A DNA stretch of 64,000 bases from an uncultured Kangiella sp. GTDB lineage: Bacteria; Pseudomonadota; Gammaproteobacteria; Enterobacterales; Kangiellaceae. The translations under genes and the position numbers were made by a program. Location of the stretch: NCBI GenBank assembly GCA_947503435.1, contig CANNDL010000004.1:186001-250000 (forward strand), given 5' to 3'. The notes under the pieces were generated by a model. It saw only the letters and a list, made by a program, of their open reading frames with translations. It was not told the origin of the DNA and searched no databases. How positions within the stretch are numbered: the first letter of the stretch is position 1; every line of letters starts with the position of its first letter. Below, piece by piece: positions 1-8,790 of this stretch.

Positions 1-1
1 A

Positions 2-700
2 GCTACAGATGTTGTTGCAGAAGTTTCATTTGACGAGAATGATTTAATCCAAAAAACCTCTTACTCCATCGGGCAAAACTTTGCCAAACAAATGAGTAAG
101 AATTTCGAAGGTTTAAAAGAACACGATATTGAGATTAATAAAGATCTAGTCTTGCAAGGCATCAGAGATGGCTTTGCAGATAAAGGAAAATATGCAGAGG
201 CTGACTTAGCTGAGAATATGCAAGCGTTTAACAATTTCTATCAAGAAAGAGTACACGCTGCACAAGCAAAATTGGATGCTGAAGCTAAAGTTAAAGCTGA
301 AGCTAGTAAATCTGAAGGCGATGCCTATCGCGCTGATTATGCTCAAGCAGATGGCGTTAAAGTTACCGATACCGGCTTAATGTATAAAGTGCTTAGCAAA
401 GGCGAAGGCGGAAACAAGCCAACTGCTCAAGACACGGTAAAAGTGCATTACAAAGGCACTTTTATTGACGGCACTGAGTTTGATAGTTCCTACTCGCGTA
501 ATCAGCCTATTTCATTCTCGTTAGGTGGTGTGATTAAAGGTTGGACGGAAGGTCTTCAATTAATGGAAGTGGGCGATAAATTTGAGTTCGTGATCCCACC
601 GGAAATTGGCTATGGTGCAGGCGGTAGCAGTACTATTCCGGGTAATTCGACATTAGTTTTTGAAGTTGAGTTGTTGGATATCAATCCAAACAGTAAATAA
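2..700 (+). CDS. FKBP-type peptidyl-prolyl cis-trans isomerase, Mip/FkpA class (5' end cut off)
   Basis: Prolyl isomerase that speeds folding of proteins, normally in the periplasm. The reading frame is open to the left edge, so the true start and any signal peptide lie outside the window; the in-frame ATG at 92 is internal because the 30 codons before it already encode Mip/FkpA N-terminal sequence (YSIGQNFAKQM). About 232 residues are visible. The first ~115 are the helical dimerisation part, followed by an Ala/Lys/Glu-rich linker helix. The last ~100 are the FKBP domain, with VHYKGTFIDGTEFDSS, the GGVIKGWTEGLQLM active-site segment and the IPGNSTLVFEVELL end. The stop is 14 bases before the next gene. 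Family certain; FkpA, FklB and Mip cannot be separated without the N-terminus. Confidence 0.93.
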   Translation, partial: ATDVVAEVSFDENDLIQKTSYSIGQNFAKQMSKNFEGLKEHDIEINKDLVLQGIRDGFADKGKYAEADLAENMQAFNNFYQERVHAAQAKLDAEAKVKAEASKSEGDAYRADYAQADGVKVTDTGLMYKVLSKGEGGNKPTAQDTVKVHYKGTFIDGTEFDSSYSRNQPISFSLGGVIKGWTEGLQLMEVGDKFEFVIPPEIGYGAGGSSTIPGNSTLVFEVELLDINPNSK

Positions 701-714
701 TTGCATATACCCTT

Positions 715-1041
715 ATGAGTAAAGAGCGATTTGCTAGTTTTCAAGATTTTTGGCCATATTATTTGTCAGAACATCGTTTACCTAGCAATCGCTTATTACA
801 TTATATAGGCACTTTTTTATCTCTAACATTATTAGCGTATGCGGTTATAAGCCAACAATGGCTTTTGATCTTAGGTTGTTTTATTGTGGGATATGGATTT
901 GCTTGGCTGGGTCATTTTGTTGTTGAAAAAAATAAACCTGCTACTTTTAAGTATCCGCTTTGGTCATTTATTGCCGATTATAAAATGTGCTATATGGCGC
1001 TGACAGGTACTCTTAAAAACGAATGGCCAAAATATTTTTAG
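715..1041 (+). CDS. DUF962 / Mpo1-like membrane protein
   Basis: Small (108 aa) inner-membrane protein of the DUF962 (YGL010w/Mpo1-like) family. The signature is visible: F-W-P-Y-Y-L-x-E-H near residue 13, the RLLHYIGT segment, and GHFVVEKNKPATFKYPLWSF near residue 67, whose conserved His/Glu residues in yeast Mpo1 belong to an Fe(II)-dependent dioxygenase acting in fatty-acid alpha-oxidation. Two hydrophobic hairpins lie at about residues 32-64. The bacterial function is not established, so enzyme activity here is inference from the family. It directly follows the FKBP gene and probably shares its transcript; a strong hairpin terminator follows. Confidence 0.85.
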   Translation: MSKERFASFQDFWPYYLSEHRLPSNRLLHYIGTFLSLTLLAYAVISQQWLLILGCFIVGYGFAWLGHFVVEKNKPATFKYPLWSFIADYKMCYMALTGTLKNEWPKYF

Positions 1042-1059
1042 GATAAAATTAAGAGAATA

Positions 1060-1085
1060 AAAAAGCTGGCATCTGCCAGCTTTTT
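1060..1085. terminator. Bidirectional rho-independent terminator
   Basis: Stem AAAAAGCTGGC / GCCAGCTTTTT with a 4-base loop, followed by T-rich sequence. It lies between convergent genes (Mpo1-like on +, ABM protein on -) and has an A-run before and a T-run after, so it can serve both strands. Confidence 0.9.
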
Positions 1086-1378
1086 TATTTTAAACTTGTG
1101 GACTCTAATATAGTTACTTTTTCATCATTTTCGAGCAAAGGACGCATAGCCTCAAGCAGTTCGAGTCTTTGCTCGGACTCAGCCCAAATCTCCCATGCTT
1201 CGATTGTGTCCCAGCATGACATGACCACTATGTGATTGCTATTGCCAAGCACATTGAAAATTTCACCCGATAAAAAGCCTGGTACATTGCTCGCTTTGTT
1301 TTTTGCCTTGCGTATAAGCCCATGATAGTCATCAACTTTTTCTGGATTGACTTGGCGTTCAATAATTACACGAATCAT
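1085..1378 (-). CDS. Antibiotic biosynthesis monooxygenase (ABM) domain protein
   Basis: A 97-aa single-domain protein of the dimeric alpha/beta-barrel ABM fold. It shows the usual pattern: beta strand MIRVIIERQVNPEK, helix with a VPGFLSGEIF segment, central strand HIVVMSCWDTIEAWEIWAES and a C-terminal helix/strand. Family members include quinol monooxygenases, heme-degrading enzymes and proteins of unknown role; nothing here picks one, and no IsdG-type Asn/His/Trp triad is evident. It lies 12 bases downstream of dsbB on the same strand, so the two are probably co-transcribed; a role in redox or quinone chemistry beside DsbB is possible but only inference from position. Confidence 0.82.
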   Translation of the reverse strand: MIRVIIERQVNPEKVDDYHGLIRKAKNKASNVPGFLSGEIFNVLGNSNHIVVMSCWDTIEAWEIWAESEQRLELLEAMRPLLENDEKVTILESTSLK

Positions 1379-1390
1379 AATATTACTCTT

Positions 1391-1903
1391 TTATAAATGT
1401 TTTGGTGCTCTAAAAGCATGCACCAAGCGATATGTCGTTAGTATAAAGGCTACGCTGAAAATTAGTAGCATCCAGCCTGGCATAGTTAAGCCTAACCATT
1501 CAAAATTTACTTCAGCGCATTTGCCATCCCCCATTAATACGGTACTAATCACTTCGGTCATTGGCATAACGTCCATCAACAGATCTAACGGGGCCCCACA
1601 GTCCATGACTTGGTCCGCAGGGAGGTTTTGGATATAAACGTGCTTAGCGGAAATCCATATGCCCATAGAAGCACAAATCATTCCTAGTATTTGGAATAGT
1701 TTATTCCAAATTGACTCATGACGAGGCTGGAAAATAGCATTCAGTAATAAAACTACACCTAAACTAAATATAGCTACTCTAGAAAAAATGCATAAAGGAC
1801 ATGGCTCCATAAACTGGACGTATTGAAAATAATAGGCTGTAACAATCAACTGGTAGCAAATAAATGCGCCCAGAAAATTTAGGGGTCTAGAATTTAATGT
1901 CAT
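1391..1903 (-). CDS. dsbB: Disulfide bond formation protein DsbB
   Basis: Inner-membrane quinone reductase that reoxidises periplasmic DsbA and so drives disulfide formation. The 170-aa protein has four membrane segments and both periplasmic cysteine pairs: C35-P-L-C38 in the first loop and C102/C129 in the second (GDGKC). These match the spacing of the four essential cysteines of E. coli DsbB. The conserved TMPGWMLLIFS stretch before the last helix is also present. It is the first gene of a short minus-strand unit with the ABM protein. Type II secretion substrates, such as the Cys-containing subtilase at 56-58 kb, often need disulfides made by this pathway. Confidence 0.96.
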   Translation of the reverse strand: MTLNSRPLNFLGAFICYQLIVTAYYFQYVQFMEPCPLCIFSRVAIFSLGVVLLLNAIFQPRHESIWNKLFQILGMICASMGIWISAKHVYIQNLPADQVMDCGAPLDLLMDVMPMTEVISTVLMGDGKCAEVNFEWLGLTMPGWMLLIFSVAFILTTYRLVHAFRAPKHL

Positions 1904-2028
1904 CTTAAAACCTATGCAGGACTTTTAATGTCCTCTTTTCATAATTTAGCGCACACTACTCCTAACTTTAAGAAAGTTCAAGTAGTGGCGGCTAAAATTT
2001 AATCAATATAAAGTAAATCAGGTCTTGG

Positions 2029-4335
2029 TTACTTTTTAAAAGCATCGGCCAAAGCATTAGCAAATGCTCCCTGTGGCTGTGCTTGACGTTGCGATTTTGA
2101 ATTATGCGAGCGCTGATTTTGTGGCTTCTTGGGTTTTGACATTGGCTTGCTGGAACCAGTTTGCGGACCAATCATGGATAAGCCAATACGCTTTCTTTGG
2201 ATATCAACGTCCATTACCCATACTCGAACAATATCACCTGCTTTCACAACTTCTGCAGGATCTTTAATAAATTCATTAGCCATATTGGAAAGATGAACCA
2301 AGCCATCCTGATGCACACCAATATCCACAAAAGCACCAAAGGCGGTTACATTGGTGATGACACCCTCAAGCTCCAAGTTAGGCTTCAAATCTTTCATGGT
2401 TTCTATGCCATCTTTGTAACGAACCATTTTAAATTCCGGACGCGGGTCGCGACCTGGTTTATCCAGCTCTTTTAGAATGTCATTGACCGTGTGCAGACCA
2501 AATTGATCGCTAATGTACTGATCGGCGTTGATGGCCTTGAGCTTTTCACCATTGCCCAAGAGCTGAGCAAAATCCTGAAGAGATAAATCGCTCATAATTT
2601 TTTCAACTAAAGGATAAGATTCAGGGTGAACCGCAGATACATCCAAAGCATTAGCACCTGAAGTAATGCGCAAGAAGCCAGCAGCTTGCTCATAAGTTTT
2701 TGGTCCCATGCGCTCCACTTCTAGTAATTGTTCGCGTGATTCAAATCGACCATGTTGATTACGCCAATTGATAATGTTCTGAGCGATGGTTTTGCTAAGG
2801 CCGGATACTCGAGTTAGTAGTGGGACAGAAGCCATATTTAAATCTACGCCAACGGCATTAACACAATCTTCGACAACACCATCAAGACTACGTGCTAGCT
2901 GACTTTGACTTACATCGTGCTGGTATTGACCAACGCCAATGGATTTTGGATCGATTTTCACCAATTCTGGCAACGGGTCCTGCAAACGACGAGCGATCGA
3001 AACCGAACCGCGATAACTGACATCTAGGTCTGGAAATTCTTGTGATGCTAAGGCTGAAGCTGAGTACACAGAAGCGCCTGCTTCACTTACCATGATTTTC
3101 TGCATCTTCAAATCGGGTGACACTTTGATAAGTTCGGCAACTAATTTATCGGTTTCTCGAGAAGCTGTACCATTGCCAATACTGATTAATTCCACTTTGT
3201 GCATTTGGCACATGGTTTGTAGTTTACGAATGGACTGGTCCCATTGGTTCTGTGGTGCGTGTGGAAAAATGGTGCTGTGAGCTAATAGCTTTCCTGTTTC
3301 ATCGACGATAACTGCTTTACAGCCAGTGCGTAGGCCAGGATCTATACCCATAGTGATTTTGGCACCTGCAGGAGCAGCCATTAAGAGGTCTTTTAAATTC
3401 TTGGCAAAAATTCTAATAGCTTCGGCTTCAGCTTCTTCTCGAATTTTTCCCATTAGCTCAGTTTCGAGATATAAGTGTAATTTGATTTTCCAGGTCCATA
3501 AAACGACTTGCTGCAACCAATTATCAGCGGGGCGCTTTTGATTACGAATTTCGAAATGCTCAGCAATCATTCCTAGACAAGGATCCGAGCTAGATTCATC
3601 TTTAATTAAATCTAAGTTAGATACCATTTGTAGACTTAGAATTGACTCATTACGGCCTCGTAATAGCGCCAAAGTGCGATGTGACGGTATTGATTGGATT
3701 TTTTCATGGTGGTCAAAGTAGTCTGCAAATTTAATGCCTTCCTTTTCTTTGCCAGGCATTACGGATCCTTTTAAATAAGCATTCGCCCATAAATAGTCCC
3801 GTAAACCCTTAATGAGTTCGGCATTTTCTGCAAACAATTCCATTAATATTTGTTTAGCACCATCTAGAGCATCTTTATTGGTTATGATCTTGTGCTCTTC
3901 ATTAAGAAATTTATTGGCTTCTATTTCAGGATCTAAACTTGGATCTTGCCATAAACTTAACGCTAAAGGCTCCAAGCCAGCTTCTTTGGCAATTTGCGCT
4001 TTAGTTCGCCTTTTGGGCTTGTACGGCAAGTATAAATCTTCTAACTCACTTTTTGTCGCAGCACTGCTTATGGAGGTCTTAAGTTCTGGGGTTAGTTTTT
4101 CTTGTTCTTCAATGCTTTTTAATATGGCACTCCGGCGATCTTCAAGTTCGCGTAAATATCCCAATCGCTGCTCGAGGTCTCGTAATTGTGCATCATTTAA
4201 TGCTCCCGTGACTTCTTTGCGGTATCGAGCAATAAATGGGACAGTGGAGCCTTCATCCAGCAGCTTCACGGCTGCGTCAACCTGCCCATTTCCTACTTTT
4301 AGCTCTGTTGCTATTTGTTGATTAATTTGTAACAT
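2029..4335 (-). CDS. tex: Transcription accessory protein Tex (S1 RNA-binding)
   Basis: Tex is a conserved nucleic-acid-binding protein implicated in transcription and RNA metabolism. At 768 aa it has the family's usual length. It has the N-terminal helical domain, a YqgF-like RNase H-fold core starting at ITMGIDPGLRTGCKAVIVDETG (residues ~327-345), the SIGVGQYQHDVSQSQL stretch, helix-hairpin-helix segments (LTRVSGLSKTIAQNI; VERMGPKTYEQAAGF) and a C-terminal S1 domain (GVITNVTAFGAFVDIGVHQDGLVH). The tail after ~720 is basic and Ser/Gln/Lys-rich. The gene is divergent from ompR, as in enterics where yhgF lies near ompR. A TATACT -10 candidate lies 36-41 bases upstream of the ATG (+ strand AGTATA at 4371-4376). 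Confidence 0.97.
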   Translation of the reverse strand: MLQINQQIATELKVGNGQVDAAVKLLDEGSTVPFIARYRKEVTGALNDAQLRDLEQRLGYLRELEDRRSAILKSIEEQEKLTPELKTSISSAATKSELEDLYLPYKPKRRTKAQIAKEAGLEPLALSLWQDPSLDPEIEANKFLNEEHKIITNKDALDGAKQILMELFAENAELIKGLRDYLWANAYLKGSVMPGKEKEGIKFADYFDHHEKIQSIPSHRTLALLRGRNESILSLQMVSNLDLIKDESSSDPCLGMIAEHFEIRNQKRPADNWLQQVVLWTWKIKLHLYLETELMGKIREEAEAEAIRIFAKNLKDLLMAAPAGAKITMGIDPGLRTGCKAVIVDETGKLLAHSTIFPHAPQNQWDQSIRKLQTMCQMHKVELISIGNGTASRETDKLVAELIKVSPDLKMQKIMVSEAGASVYSASALASQEFPDLDVSYRGSVSIARRLQDPLPELVKIDPKSIGVGQYQHDVSQSQLARSLDGVVEDCVNAVGVDLNMASVPLLTRVSGLSKTIAQNIINWRNQHGRFESREQLLEVERMGPKTYEQAAGFLRITSGANALDVSAVHPESYPLVEKIMSDLSLQDFAQLLGNGEKLKAINADQYISDQFGLHTVNDILKELDKPGRDPRPEFKMVRYKDGIETMKDLKPNLELEGVITNVTAFGAFVDIGVHQDGLVHLSNMANEFIKDPAEVVKAGDIVRVWVMDVDIQRKRIGLSMIGPQTGSSKPMSKPKKPQNQRSHNSKSQRQAQPQGAFANALADAFKK

Positions 4336-4530
4336 CTTGTAATGGATTATTGGGAAAAATAAAGCGGCATAGTATAGTAGCTGTGTGAATTTGAAAAGAG
4401 GCCACTTAAAAAAGCTATATCAGCATCCAAATACCTCTTTTAATAACAATTAGTTGCGTACTCTTAACCCGTTGAATAATTATAAGCTTAGTCAGCAGTA
4501 GCAACTAGATAATCAGTAGAAGGATAAAAT

Positions 4531-5256
4531 ATGACCGAAGAGACCCCGAAAATATTAGTGGTTGATGATGATGTACGCTTGCGTAGCTTGTTGGAGCGGT
4601 ATTTAAAAGAACAAGACTTCATCGTTCGTACCGTTGAGAATGCCGAGCAGATGGATCGTTTCTTAGAGCGTGAAAATTATCATCTAATGGTTTTAGACTT
4701 AATGTTGCCAGGGGAAGATGGTCTATCTATTTGCCGCCGACTAAGAGCGGACAACAACCCAATTCCAATCATCATGCTCACGGCGAAAGGCGATGAAGTT
4801 GATCGTATCGTTGGGCTAGAAGTTGGCGCCGATGATTATTTAGCTAAGCCATTTAATCCACGTGAATTATTGGCGCGTATTCGTGCCGTATTGCGTCGCC
4901 AAGCAAAACATATTCCAGGAGCGCCTAGTAATTCAGAAACAGTAATTTCTTTTGGCCGATTCACTTTAAACTTGGCCACTCGTGAAATGACGGACGACGG
5001 TAAGTCGATCTCATTAACTAGCGGTGAGTTTGCAGTATTGAAATCATTGGTCGAACATTCTCGTCAGCCACTATCGCGTGACAAATTGATGAATTTAGCG
5101 CGTGGAAGAGATTATTCGGCACTTGAGCGTTCAATAGATGTTCAAGTATCACGCTTACGTCGCTTAATCGAAGAAGATCCGGCTCAACCACGCTATATCC
5201 AAACGGTTTGGGGCGTAGGTTATGTGTTTGTACCGGATGGCGGAGAAGCTGGCTAA
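4531..5256 (+). CDS. ompR: Osmolarity response regulator OmpR
   Basis: DNA-binding response regulator of the EnvZ/OmpR two-component system, which controls outer-membrane porins and other envelope genes. The 241-aa protein has a receiver domain with the acidic pair in VVDDDVRLR and phospho-acceptor D56 (HLMVLDLMLPGEDG), followed by a winged-helix domain (LTSGEFAVLKSLVEHSRQPLSRDK, ERSIDVQVSRLRR, QTVWGVGYVFVPDG). Similarity to E. coli OmpR is obvious over the full length. An AAGGA ribosome-binding site lies ahead of the ATG. envZ begins 6 bases after the stop, so the two form an operon. Confidence 0.98.
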   Translation: MTEETPKILVVDDDVRLRSLLERYLKEQDFIVRTVENAEQMDRFLERENYHLMVLDLMLPGEDGLSICRRLRADNNPIPIIMLTAKGDEVDRIVGLEVGADDYLAKPFNPRELLARIRAVLRRQAKHIPGAPSNSETVISFGRFTLNLATREMTDDGKSISLTSGEFAVLKSLVEHSRQPLSRDKLMNLARGRDYSALERSIDVQVSRLRRLIEEDPAQPRYIQTVWGVGYVFVPDGGEAG

Positions 5257-5262
5257 AACTCC

Positions 5263-6552
5263 ATGGGCTTGTTACCAAAAACGGCTTTTGGCCGAATCGC
5301 TTTATTAGTAGGGTTCTTGCTGGTTATTAATCAGTTAGTATCCTACTTTACGATTTCTTGGTATGTCACCAATCCTTCTATGAAGCAGTTAGTGCAGCTG
5401 TTGGCGTCGGATGTGAATACCGCCATTTATGTGCAGCACAAAGAATTCCCTCAAGAAGTACGTCAAGAAATTATGGATAGCCAAAACATGGAGTTGGTCT
5501 CAACTCGAAATGGTGAACCTAGAGCTTTAAGAGAAGCCCAGCCTTATAAAGTACTGACTGAAAATTTAGCCAGTTATTTAAACGTGCCTGTGGAAAGAAC
5601 TGAGATGCGGGTGGAAGAGTCCGATAAAATTTATTATTGGATAAAATCACCACGCCATTCGAATATTTGGATTCGTGTTGCCATGGAACCATTTGAGGGT
5701 TTCAACATACATCCTCCCTTAGTTTATTTTTCTGCAATTCTACTGCTAAGTTTGTTAGGCGGTTGGATCTTTACCCGCCAAATATCAAGACCATTACGCC
5801 GCTTAGAATTCGCTGCTCGTGAGATTGGTCGAGGTGATAATCCGGGACAATTACAAGAGCGCGGTTTGGAAGAAATGGTCACCGTGACTCGTGCTTTCAA
5901 CCAAATGGCCAGGAACGTTCAACAATTAGAAGAAGATCGAACTTTATTGTTGGCAGGGGTTTCGCATGATCTTAGAACGCCACTAACTCGAATTCGATTA
6001 GCAACCGAGTTTATGGGTGAAGCAGAAGCTGAAACGAAAGAAGGGATCATTCGTGACACCGAAGATATGGATCAGATTATTAATCAATTTATATCCTTTG
6101 TCCGTGATGGACGTGATGAGCGTGCCATTGCAGGCGATCTTAATGCTCTGGTTGAAGAGTGCGTTTTAGCTAATCGACTTAGGGAAGAAGATATAAGCTC
6201 TGATCTCGGCGATTTATCGGAGGTAGCATTTAAGCCTTTAGCGATGAAACGTCTGATCACCAATTTGATTCAGAATGGTTTAAAATACGCCGGTGCACCA
6301 TTGCATTTAGTGACGGGTTTGTACGGCGATAAAATTAGAATTTCAATTTTTGACCAAGGCTCTGGTATTGATGAGCAGGAGGTTGAAAGATTGTTTCAGC
6401 CGTTTTCGCGAGGTAATACTGCTCGATCTGGCGGTGGTTCAGGGTTAGGTCTAGCTATTGTGCGCCGTATTGCTGAAATGCATAACGGAAAGGTCAGTTT
6501 AATTAACAGGCCTGAAGGTGGACTTGAAGCAAGATTTGAAATGCCGCGCTAG
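5263..6552 (+). CDS. envZ: Osmosensor histidine kinase EnvZ
   Basis: Inner-membrane sensor kinase that phosphorylates and dephosphorylates OmpR. The 429-aa protein has a first membrane helix at about residues 8-35, a periplasmic part to ~150, a second membrane helix at ~153-171, and a HAMP domain with the conserved RPLRRLE entry. The DHp domain carries H235 in [17 protein letters not shown], and the HATPase domain shows the N box ([10 protein letters not shown]), DQGSGI and [14 protein letters not shown]. It is co-transcribed with ompR and ends 7 bases from the convergent dioxygenase gene. All motifs needed for kinase and phosphatase activity are present. Confidence 0.97.
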   Translation: MGLLPKTAFGRIALLVGFLLVINQLVSYFTISWYVTNPSMKQLVQLLASDVNTAIYVQHKEFPQEVRQEIMDSQNMELVSTRNGEPRALREAQPYKVLTENLASYLNVPVERTEMRVEESDKIYYWIKSPRHSNIWIRVAMEPFEGFNIHPPLVYFSAILLLSLLGGWIFTRQISRPLRRLEFAAREIGRGDNPGQLQERGLEEMVTVTRAFNQMARNVQQLEEDRTLLLAGVSHDLRTPLTRIRLATEFMGEAEAETKEGIIRDTEDMDQIINQFISFVRDGRDERAIAGDLNALVEECVLANRLREEDISSDLGDLSEVAFKPLAMKRLITNLIQNGLKYAGAPLHLVTGLYGDKIRISIFDQGSGIDEQEVERLFQPFSRGNTARSGGGSGLGLAIVRRIAEMHNGKVSLINRPEGGLEARFEMPR

Positions 6553-6559
6553 TTTTAAA

Positions 6560-7225
6560 CTAAGACCAACTTAGCCCATAGGGTAATTGATAACTAGAAA
6601 ATTCTAGATGCAGAACCTTCCGAGAAGTGGGTTTTGTCGCTTTACTAGAGGCGTGTAAAAGAGTTGGCATCATTATTAAAGCAGAGTTTCTTGGGGCTTC
6701 AATAAAATCTATTTTGTGTTCACAAACTATTTTATTTATCTCGTCTTGAGATAAAATCCCTTGATTATGACTCTTCGGTATAACTTTTAAGCAACCGTTG
6801 TTTTTAGTTGCTTCATCTAAATGAATTCGTACCGTGATAATAGATTCTAGTACATCTAATGGAGGGCTAGCGTGTACAACAGAATCCTTTATACTCCAGG
6901 CCTTCCAAGCAAGTCGTTCATCTCTAGCGGATATAGAAACCTTCTTATCTTGGTGCCAACCAACAAGCCAATTTTGAGATTCTGATTTATTGAATAAAAT
7001 GGCTCGAACTAATTTGGCTTCATTATTTAAGAGCTTCGTAGCTAGAGTTAGAATAAGCTCTGAGTTAGCGAAATTAGAAATACTGGGGACTAATTTGTCA
7101 ATATTTCTAATACCACCTCTATTTTTTAAGATGTTTAATTGAGCTAATTCATCATTTATCTGATTGGCTAAATCTTCAGTTATAAAGCTCGGAATTAATT
7201 GATAACCTAGGGTGGCTAAAGACAT
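6560..7225 (-). CDS. Phytanoyl-CoA dioxygenase (PhyH) family protein
   Basis: A 221-aa protein with the marks of a non-heme Fe(II)/2-oxoglutarate oxygenase of the PhyH family: an H-x-D iron-binding pair in GWHQDKK, a distal His in MPTLLHASSKATKP, and an Arg nearby (SRKVLHLEFSS) fit to bind 2-oxoglutarate. The GCLKVIPKSHNQG segment is also typical. The substrate cannot be told from sequence. It begins 6 bases after hslO on the same strand, so it is probably transcribed with hslR-hslO. In enteric genomes the corresponding space between envZ and hslO holds pck, so this looks like a lineage-specific insertion into a conserved neighbourhood. Confidence 0.82.
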   Translation of the reverse strand: MSLATLGYQLIPSFITEDLANQINDELAQLNILKNRGGIRNIDKLVPSISNFANSELILTLATKLLNNEAKLVRAILFNKSESQNWLVGWHQDKKVSISARDERLAWKAWSIKDSVVHASPPLDVLESIITVRIHLDEATKNNGCLKVIPKSHNQGILSQDEINKIVCEHKIDFIEAPRNSALIMMPTLLHASSKATKPTSRKVLHLEFSSYQLPYGLSWS

Positions 7226-7231
7226 AAGGAA

Positions 7232-8125
7232 CTAATTTATTGACTCTAGATCCGCTTCTTCAGTCAATAAGTCCATGATTTGCTGACGGTCAAAAATTTC
7301 TTTATTACTACAGAAATCGCATACCATTTCTATTTCGCTTTGTTCGTCGACCAAGCTCATTAGCTCTGCGGGATCTAAAGTGGTCAGTGCTGCCATATTG
7401 CGTTCTCGGGAACAGCTGCATTGAAACTTAATGCTTTTTTCAGGATAGATACTGACTTCGTCTTGGTGAAAGAGTCGAAAGAGTAAATCTTCATGATTCA
7501 ATTCAAAAGCTTCTTCTGCTTTGATAGTACTGGTTAAAGCGGTTACATGCTCGAAGGCTTGCTGAGATTGCTCATTGCCAATACTTGATTCGGATTCCTG
7601 CGGTAATGTTTGTACGAAAATGCCAAAGGCTTTATGGTCGTCAGCAATGATTTTAATGTGAGTAGGCAGTTGCTCTGATAAGTTAAAATAATCTTCTAGG
7701 CATTCAGCTAGGGTATTTTTATCCAGCGGCACAACTCCTTGATAGCGTTGCCCTTTATCAGGCTCAATAGTGATGGCTAACTGTCCCTTCGCGGTCCATT
7801 GTTTAAAGTCAAAGGCTTCGTCATTGATAAGGTGTTCAAGCTCCTCATTGATTTGCAGCAAACCACGAATATGACCCTGGTGATTACACTCTACCAGTAG
7901 TAGTTTTACGATTGATTGACTTTGTAATTGAAGTGCAACACGCCCTTCGATTTTGATGATATCTGCTAGCAAGGTGCAGGCCGTTAAAGCCTCAGCCAAT
8001 AAGTGCCGAATTTCTTTAGGATATTGATGTTGATTGCAAATAGTATCAATACTACTGCTTATACTAACGATTTCTCCACGAATCGGAAGTTGTGCGAAAC
8101 TAAAGCGCTGTATTTGGTCGCTCAT
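7232..8125 (-). CDS. hslO: 33 kDa redox-regulated chaperonin Hsp33
   Basis: Cytoplasmic holdase chaperone switched on by oxidative unfolding. The C-terminal redox switch shows the four zinc-binding cysteines, C-S-C (FQCSCSRER) and C-D-F-C (MVCDFCSNK). The N-terminal substrate-binding domain is typical (LLVECNHQGHIRGLLQIN, ITIEPDKGQRYQGVVPLD). I chose the ATG at 8125 (297 aa, about the E. coli length) over an in-frame TTG six codons upstream because GAAAGG sits at suitable spacing before the ATG. It follows hslR on the same strand and is followed by the PhyH gene; hslR-hslO pairing is conserved in gammaproteobacteria. Confidence 0.96.
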   Translation of the reverse strand: MSDQIQRFSFAQLPIRGEIVSISSSIDTICNQHQYPKEIRHLLAEALTACTLLADIIKIEGRVALQLQSQSIVKLLLVECNHQGHIRGLLQINEELEHLINDEAFDFKQWTAKGQLAITIEPDKGQRYQGVVPLDKNTLAECLEDYFNLSEQLPTHIKIIADDHKAFGIFVQTLPQESESSIGNEQSQQAFEHVTALTSTIKAEEAFELNHEDLLFRLFHQDEVSIYPEKSIKFQCSCSRERNMAALTTLDPAELMSLVDEQSEIEMVCDFCSNKEIFDRQQIMDLLTEEADLESIN

Positions 8126-8169
8126 GACGAATGGGCCTTTCAATGTTTAGTAAAGCGATTATATAAGAG

Positions 8170-8547
8170 TTAATCTTGCTCGCGAAGAAATTTATGTATT
8201 TGCCGACGTTGTTTTTTATCAGGCTTGGTATTAGACATAGGCATTGATTGGCGCTGAACCAGTAGTTCTTCTCTCTTTGCTATGCTTTCTGGAGTCTCTT
8301 GATATAAGCTTTGCGCTACTTTAGCTGGCCCGCGATGTTCGGAAAGCGCAAGAACATCTATAGTTTTTTGTTGATGCCCTTGCATCAAACGAATTTGCAT
8401 ACCGATAACAACTTGACGATTGGCTTTTCCTTTAACTCCATCACAGTGTACTTTACCGCCATCGATAGCTTTCTTTGAAAGCGAACGAGTTTTATAAAAT
8501 CGAGCCGCCCATAACCACTTGTCTAATCGTACTGAGTCTACTACCAA
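8170..8547 (-). CDS. hslR: Heat-shock ribosome-associated protein Hsp15
   Basis: Small S4-domain RNA-binding protein that binds 50S subunits carrying stalled nascent chains and helps recycle them. The S4 motif runs from the start (VRLDKWLWAARFYKTRSLSKKAI, then GGKVHCDGVKGKANR). The basic C-terminal tail (KPDKKQRRQIHKFLRE) matches Hsp15. Length is 125 aa. The only plausible start is a TTG at 8547, preceded by AAGG; no ATG or GTG lies nearby in frame. It heads the minus-strand unit hslR-hslO-phyH and is divergent from the type II secretion operon. Confidence 0.95.
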   Translation of the reverse strand: MVVDSVRLDKWLWAARFYKTRSLSKKAIDGGKVHCDGVKGKANRQVVIGMQIRLMQGHQQKTIDVLALSEHRGPAKVAQSLYQETPESIAKREELLVQRQSMPMSNTKPDKKQRRQIHKFLREQD

Positions 8548-8648
8548 GCTGACCTTACCTAAAGTTTACTAATGCTGACCAGTGTCTGACTAATCTATAA
8601 TTTTCTTTACAGAGCCTAGACTTGCTTTATTTTTTCTTGCATGGGAAG

Positions 8649-8667
8649 ATTTGATTATAAATCAAAT
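8649..8667. repeat. 19-bp dyad upstream of the type II secretion promoter
   Basis: ATTTGATTATAAATCAAAT is an inverted repeat with two perfect 7-bp arms around TATAA. Its centre lies near position -58 relative to the start point predicted for the gspC promoter, a usual place for an activator. No regulator can be assigned from sequence. Confidence 0.5.
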
Positions 8668-8680
8668 TGATAGTGAATGT

Positions 8681-8709
8681 TTGAGTTAATAAACTTTAAC
8701 TTGTACTAT
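8681..8709 (+). promoter_or_regulatory. Predicted sigma-70 promoter of the gspC-N operon
   Basis: TTGAGT (8681-8686) and TACTAT (8704-8709) are separated by 17 bases in the hslR-gspC intergenic region. This predicts transcription from about 8716, giving a leader of some 75 bases before gspC. It is the best -35/-10 pair in this gap and no other promoter-like pair is seen before gspN. Confidence 0.5.
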
Positions 8710-8790
8710 GGGGTTATGGATGTAAGCTCAAATGGGGTTTAGGAACTGAGCTTTTACTAAGGATAGGATATCAATCAATAAATTAAACTA

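Noticed and set aside
92-700. ATG at 92 as the start of the FKBP gene
   Set aside because: The frame is open to base 2 and the upstream codons encode conserved Mip/FkpA sequence, so this Met is internal and the gene is cut by the window edge.
3812-4321. 169-codon open frame on the plus strand inside tex
   Set aside because: Antisense to well-conserved tex coding sequence; no ribosome-binding site and low-complexity Ser-rich product.
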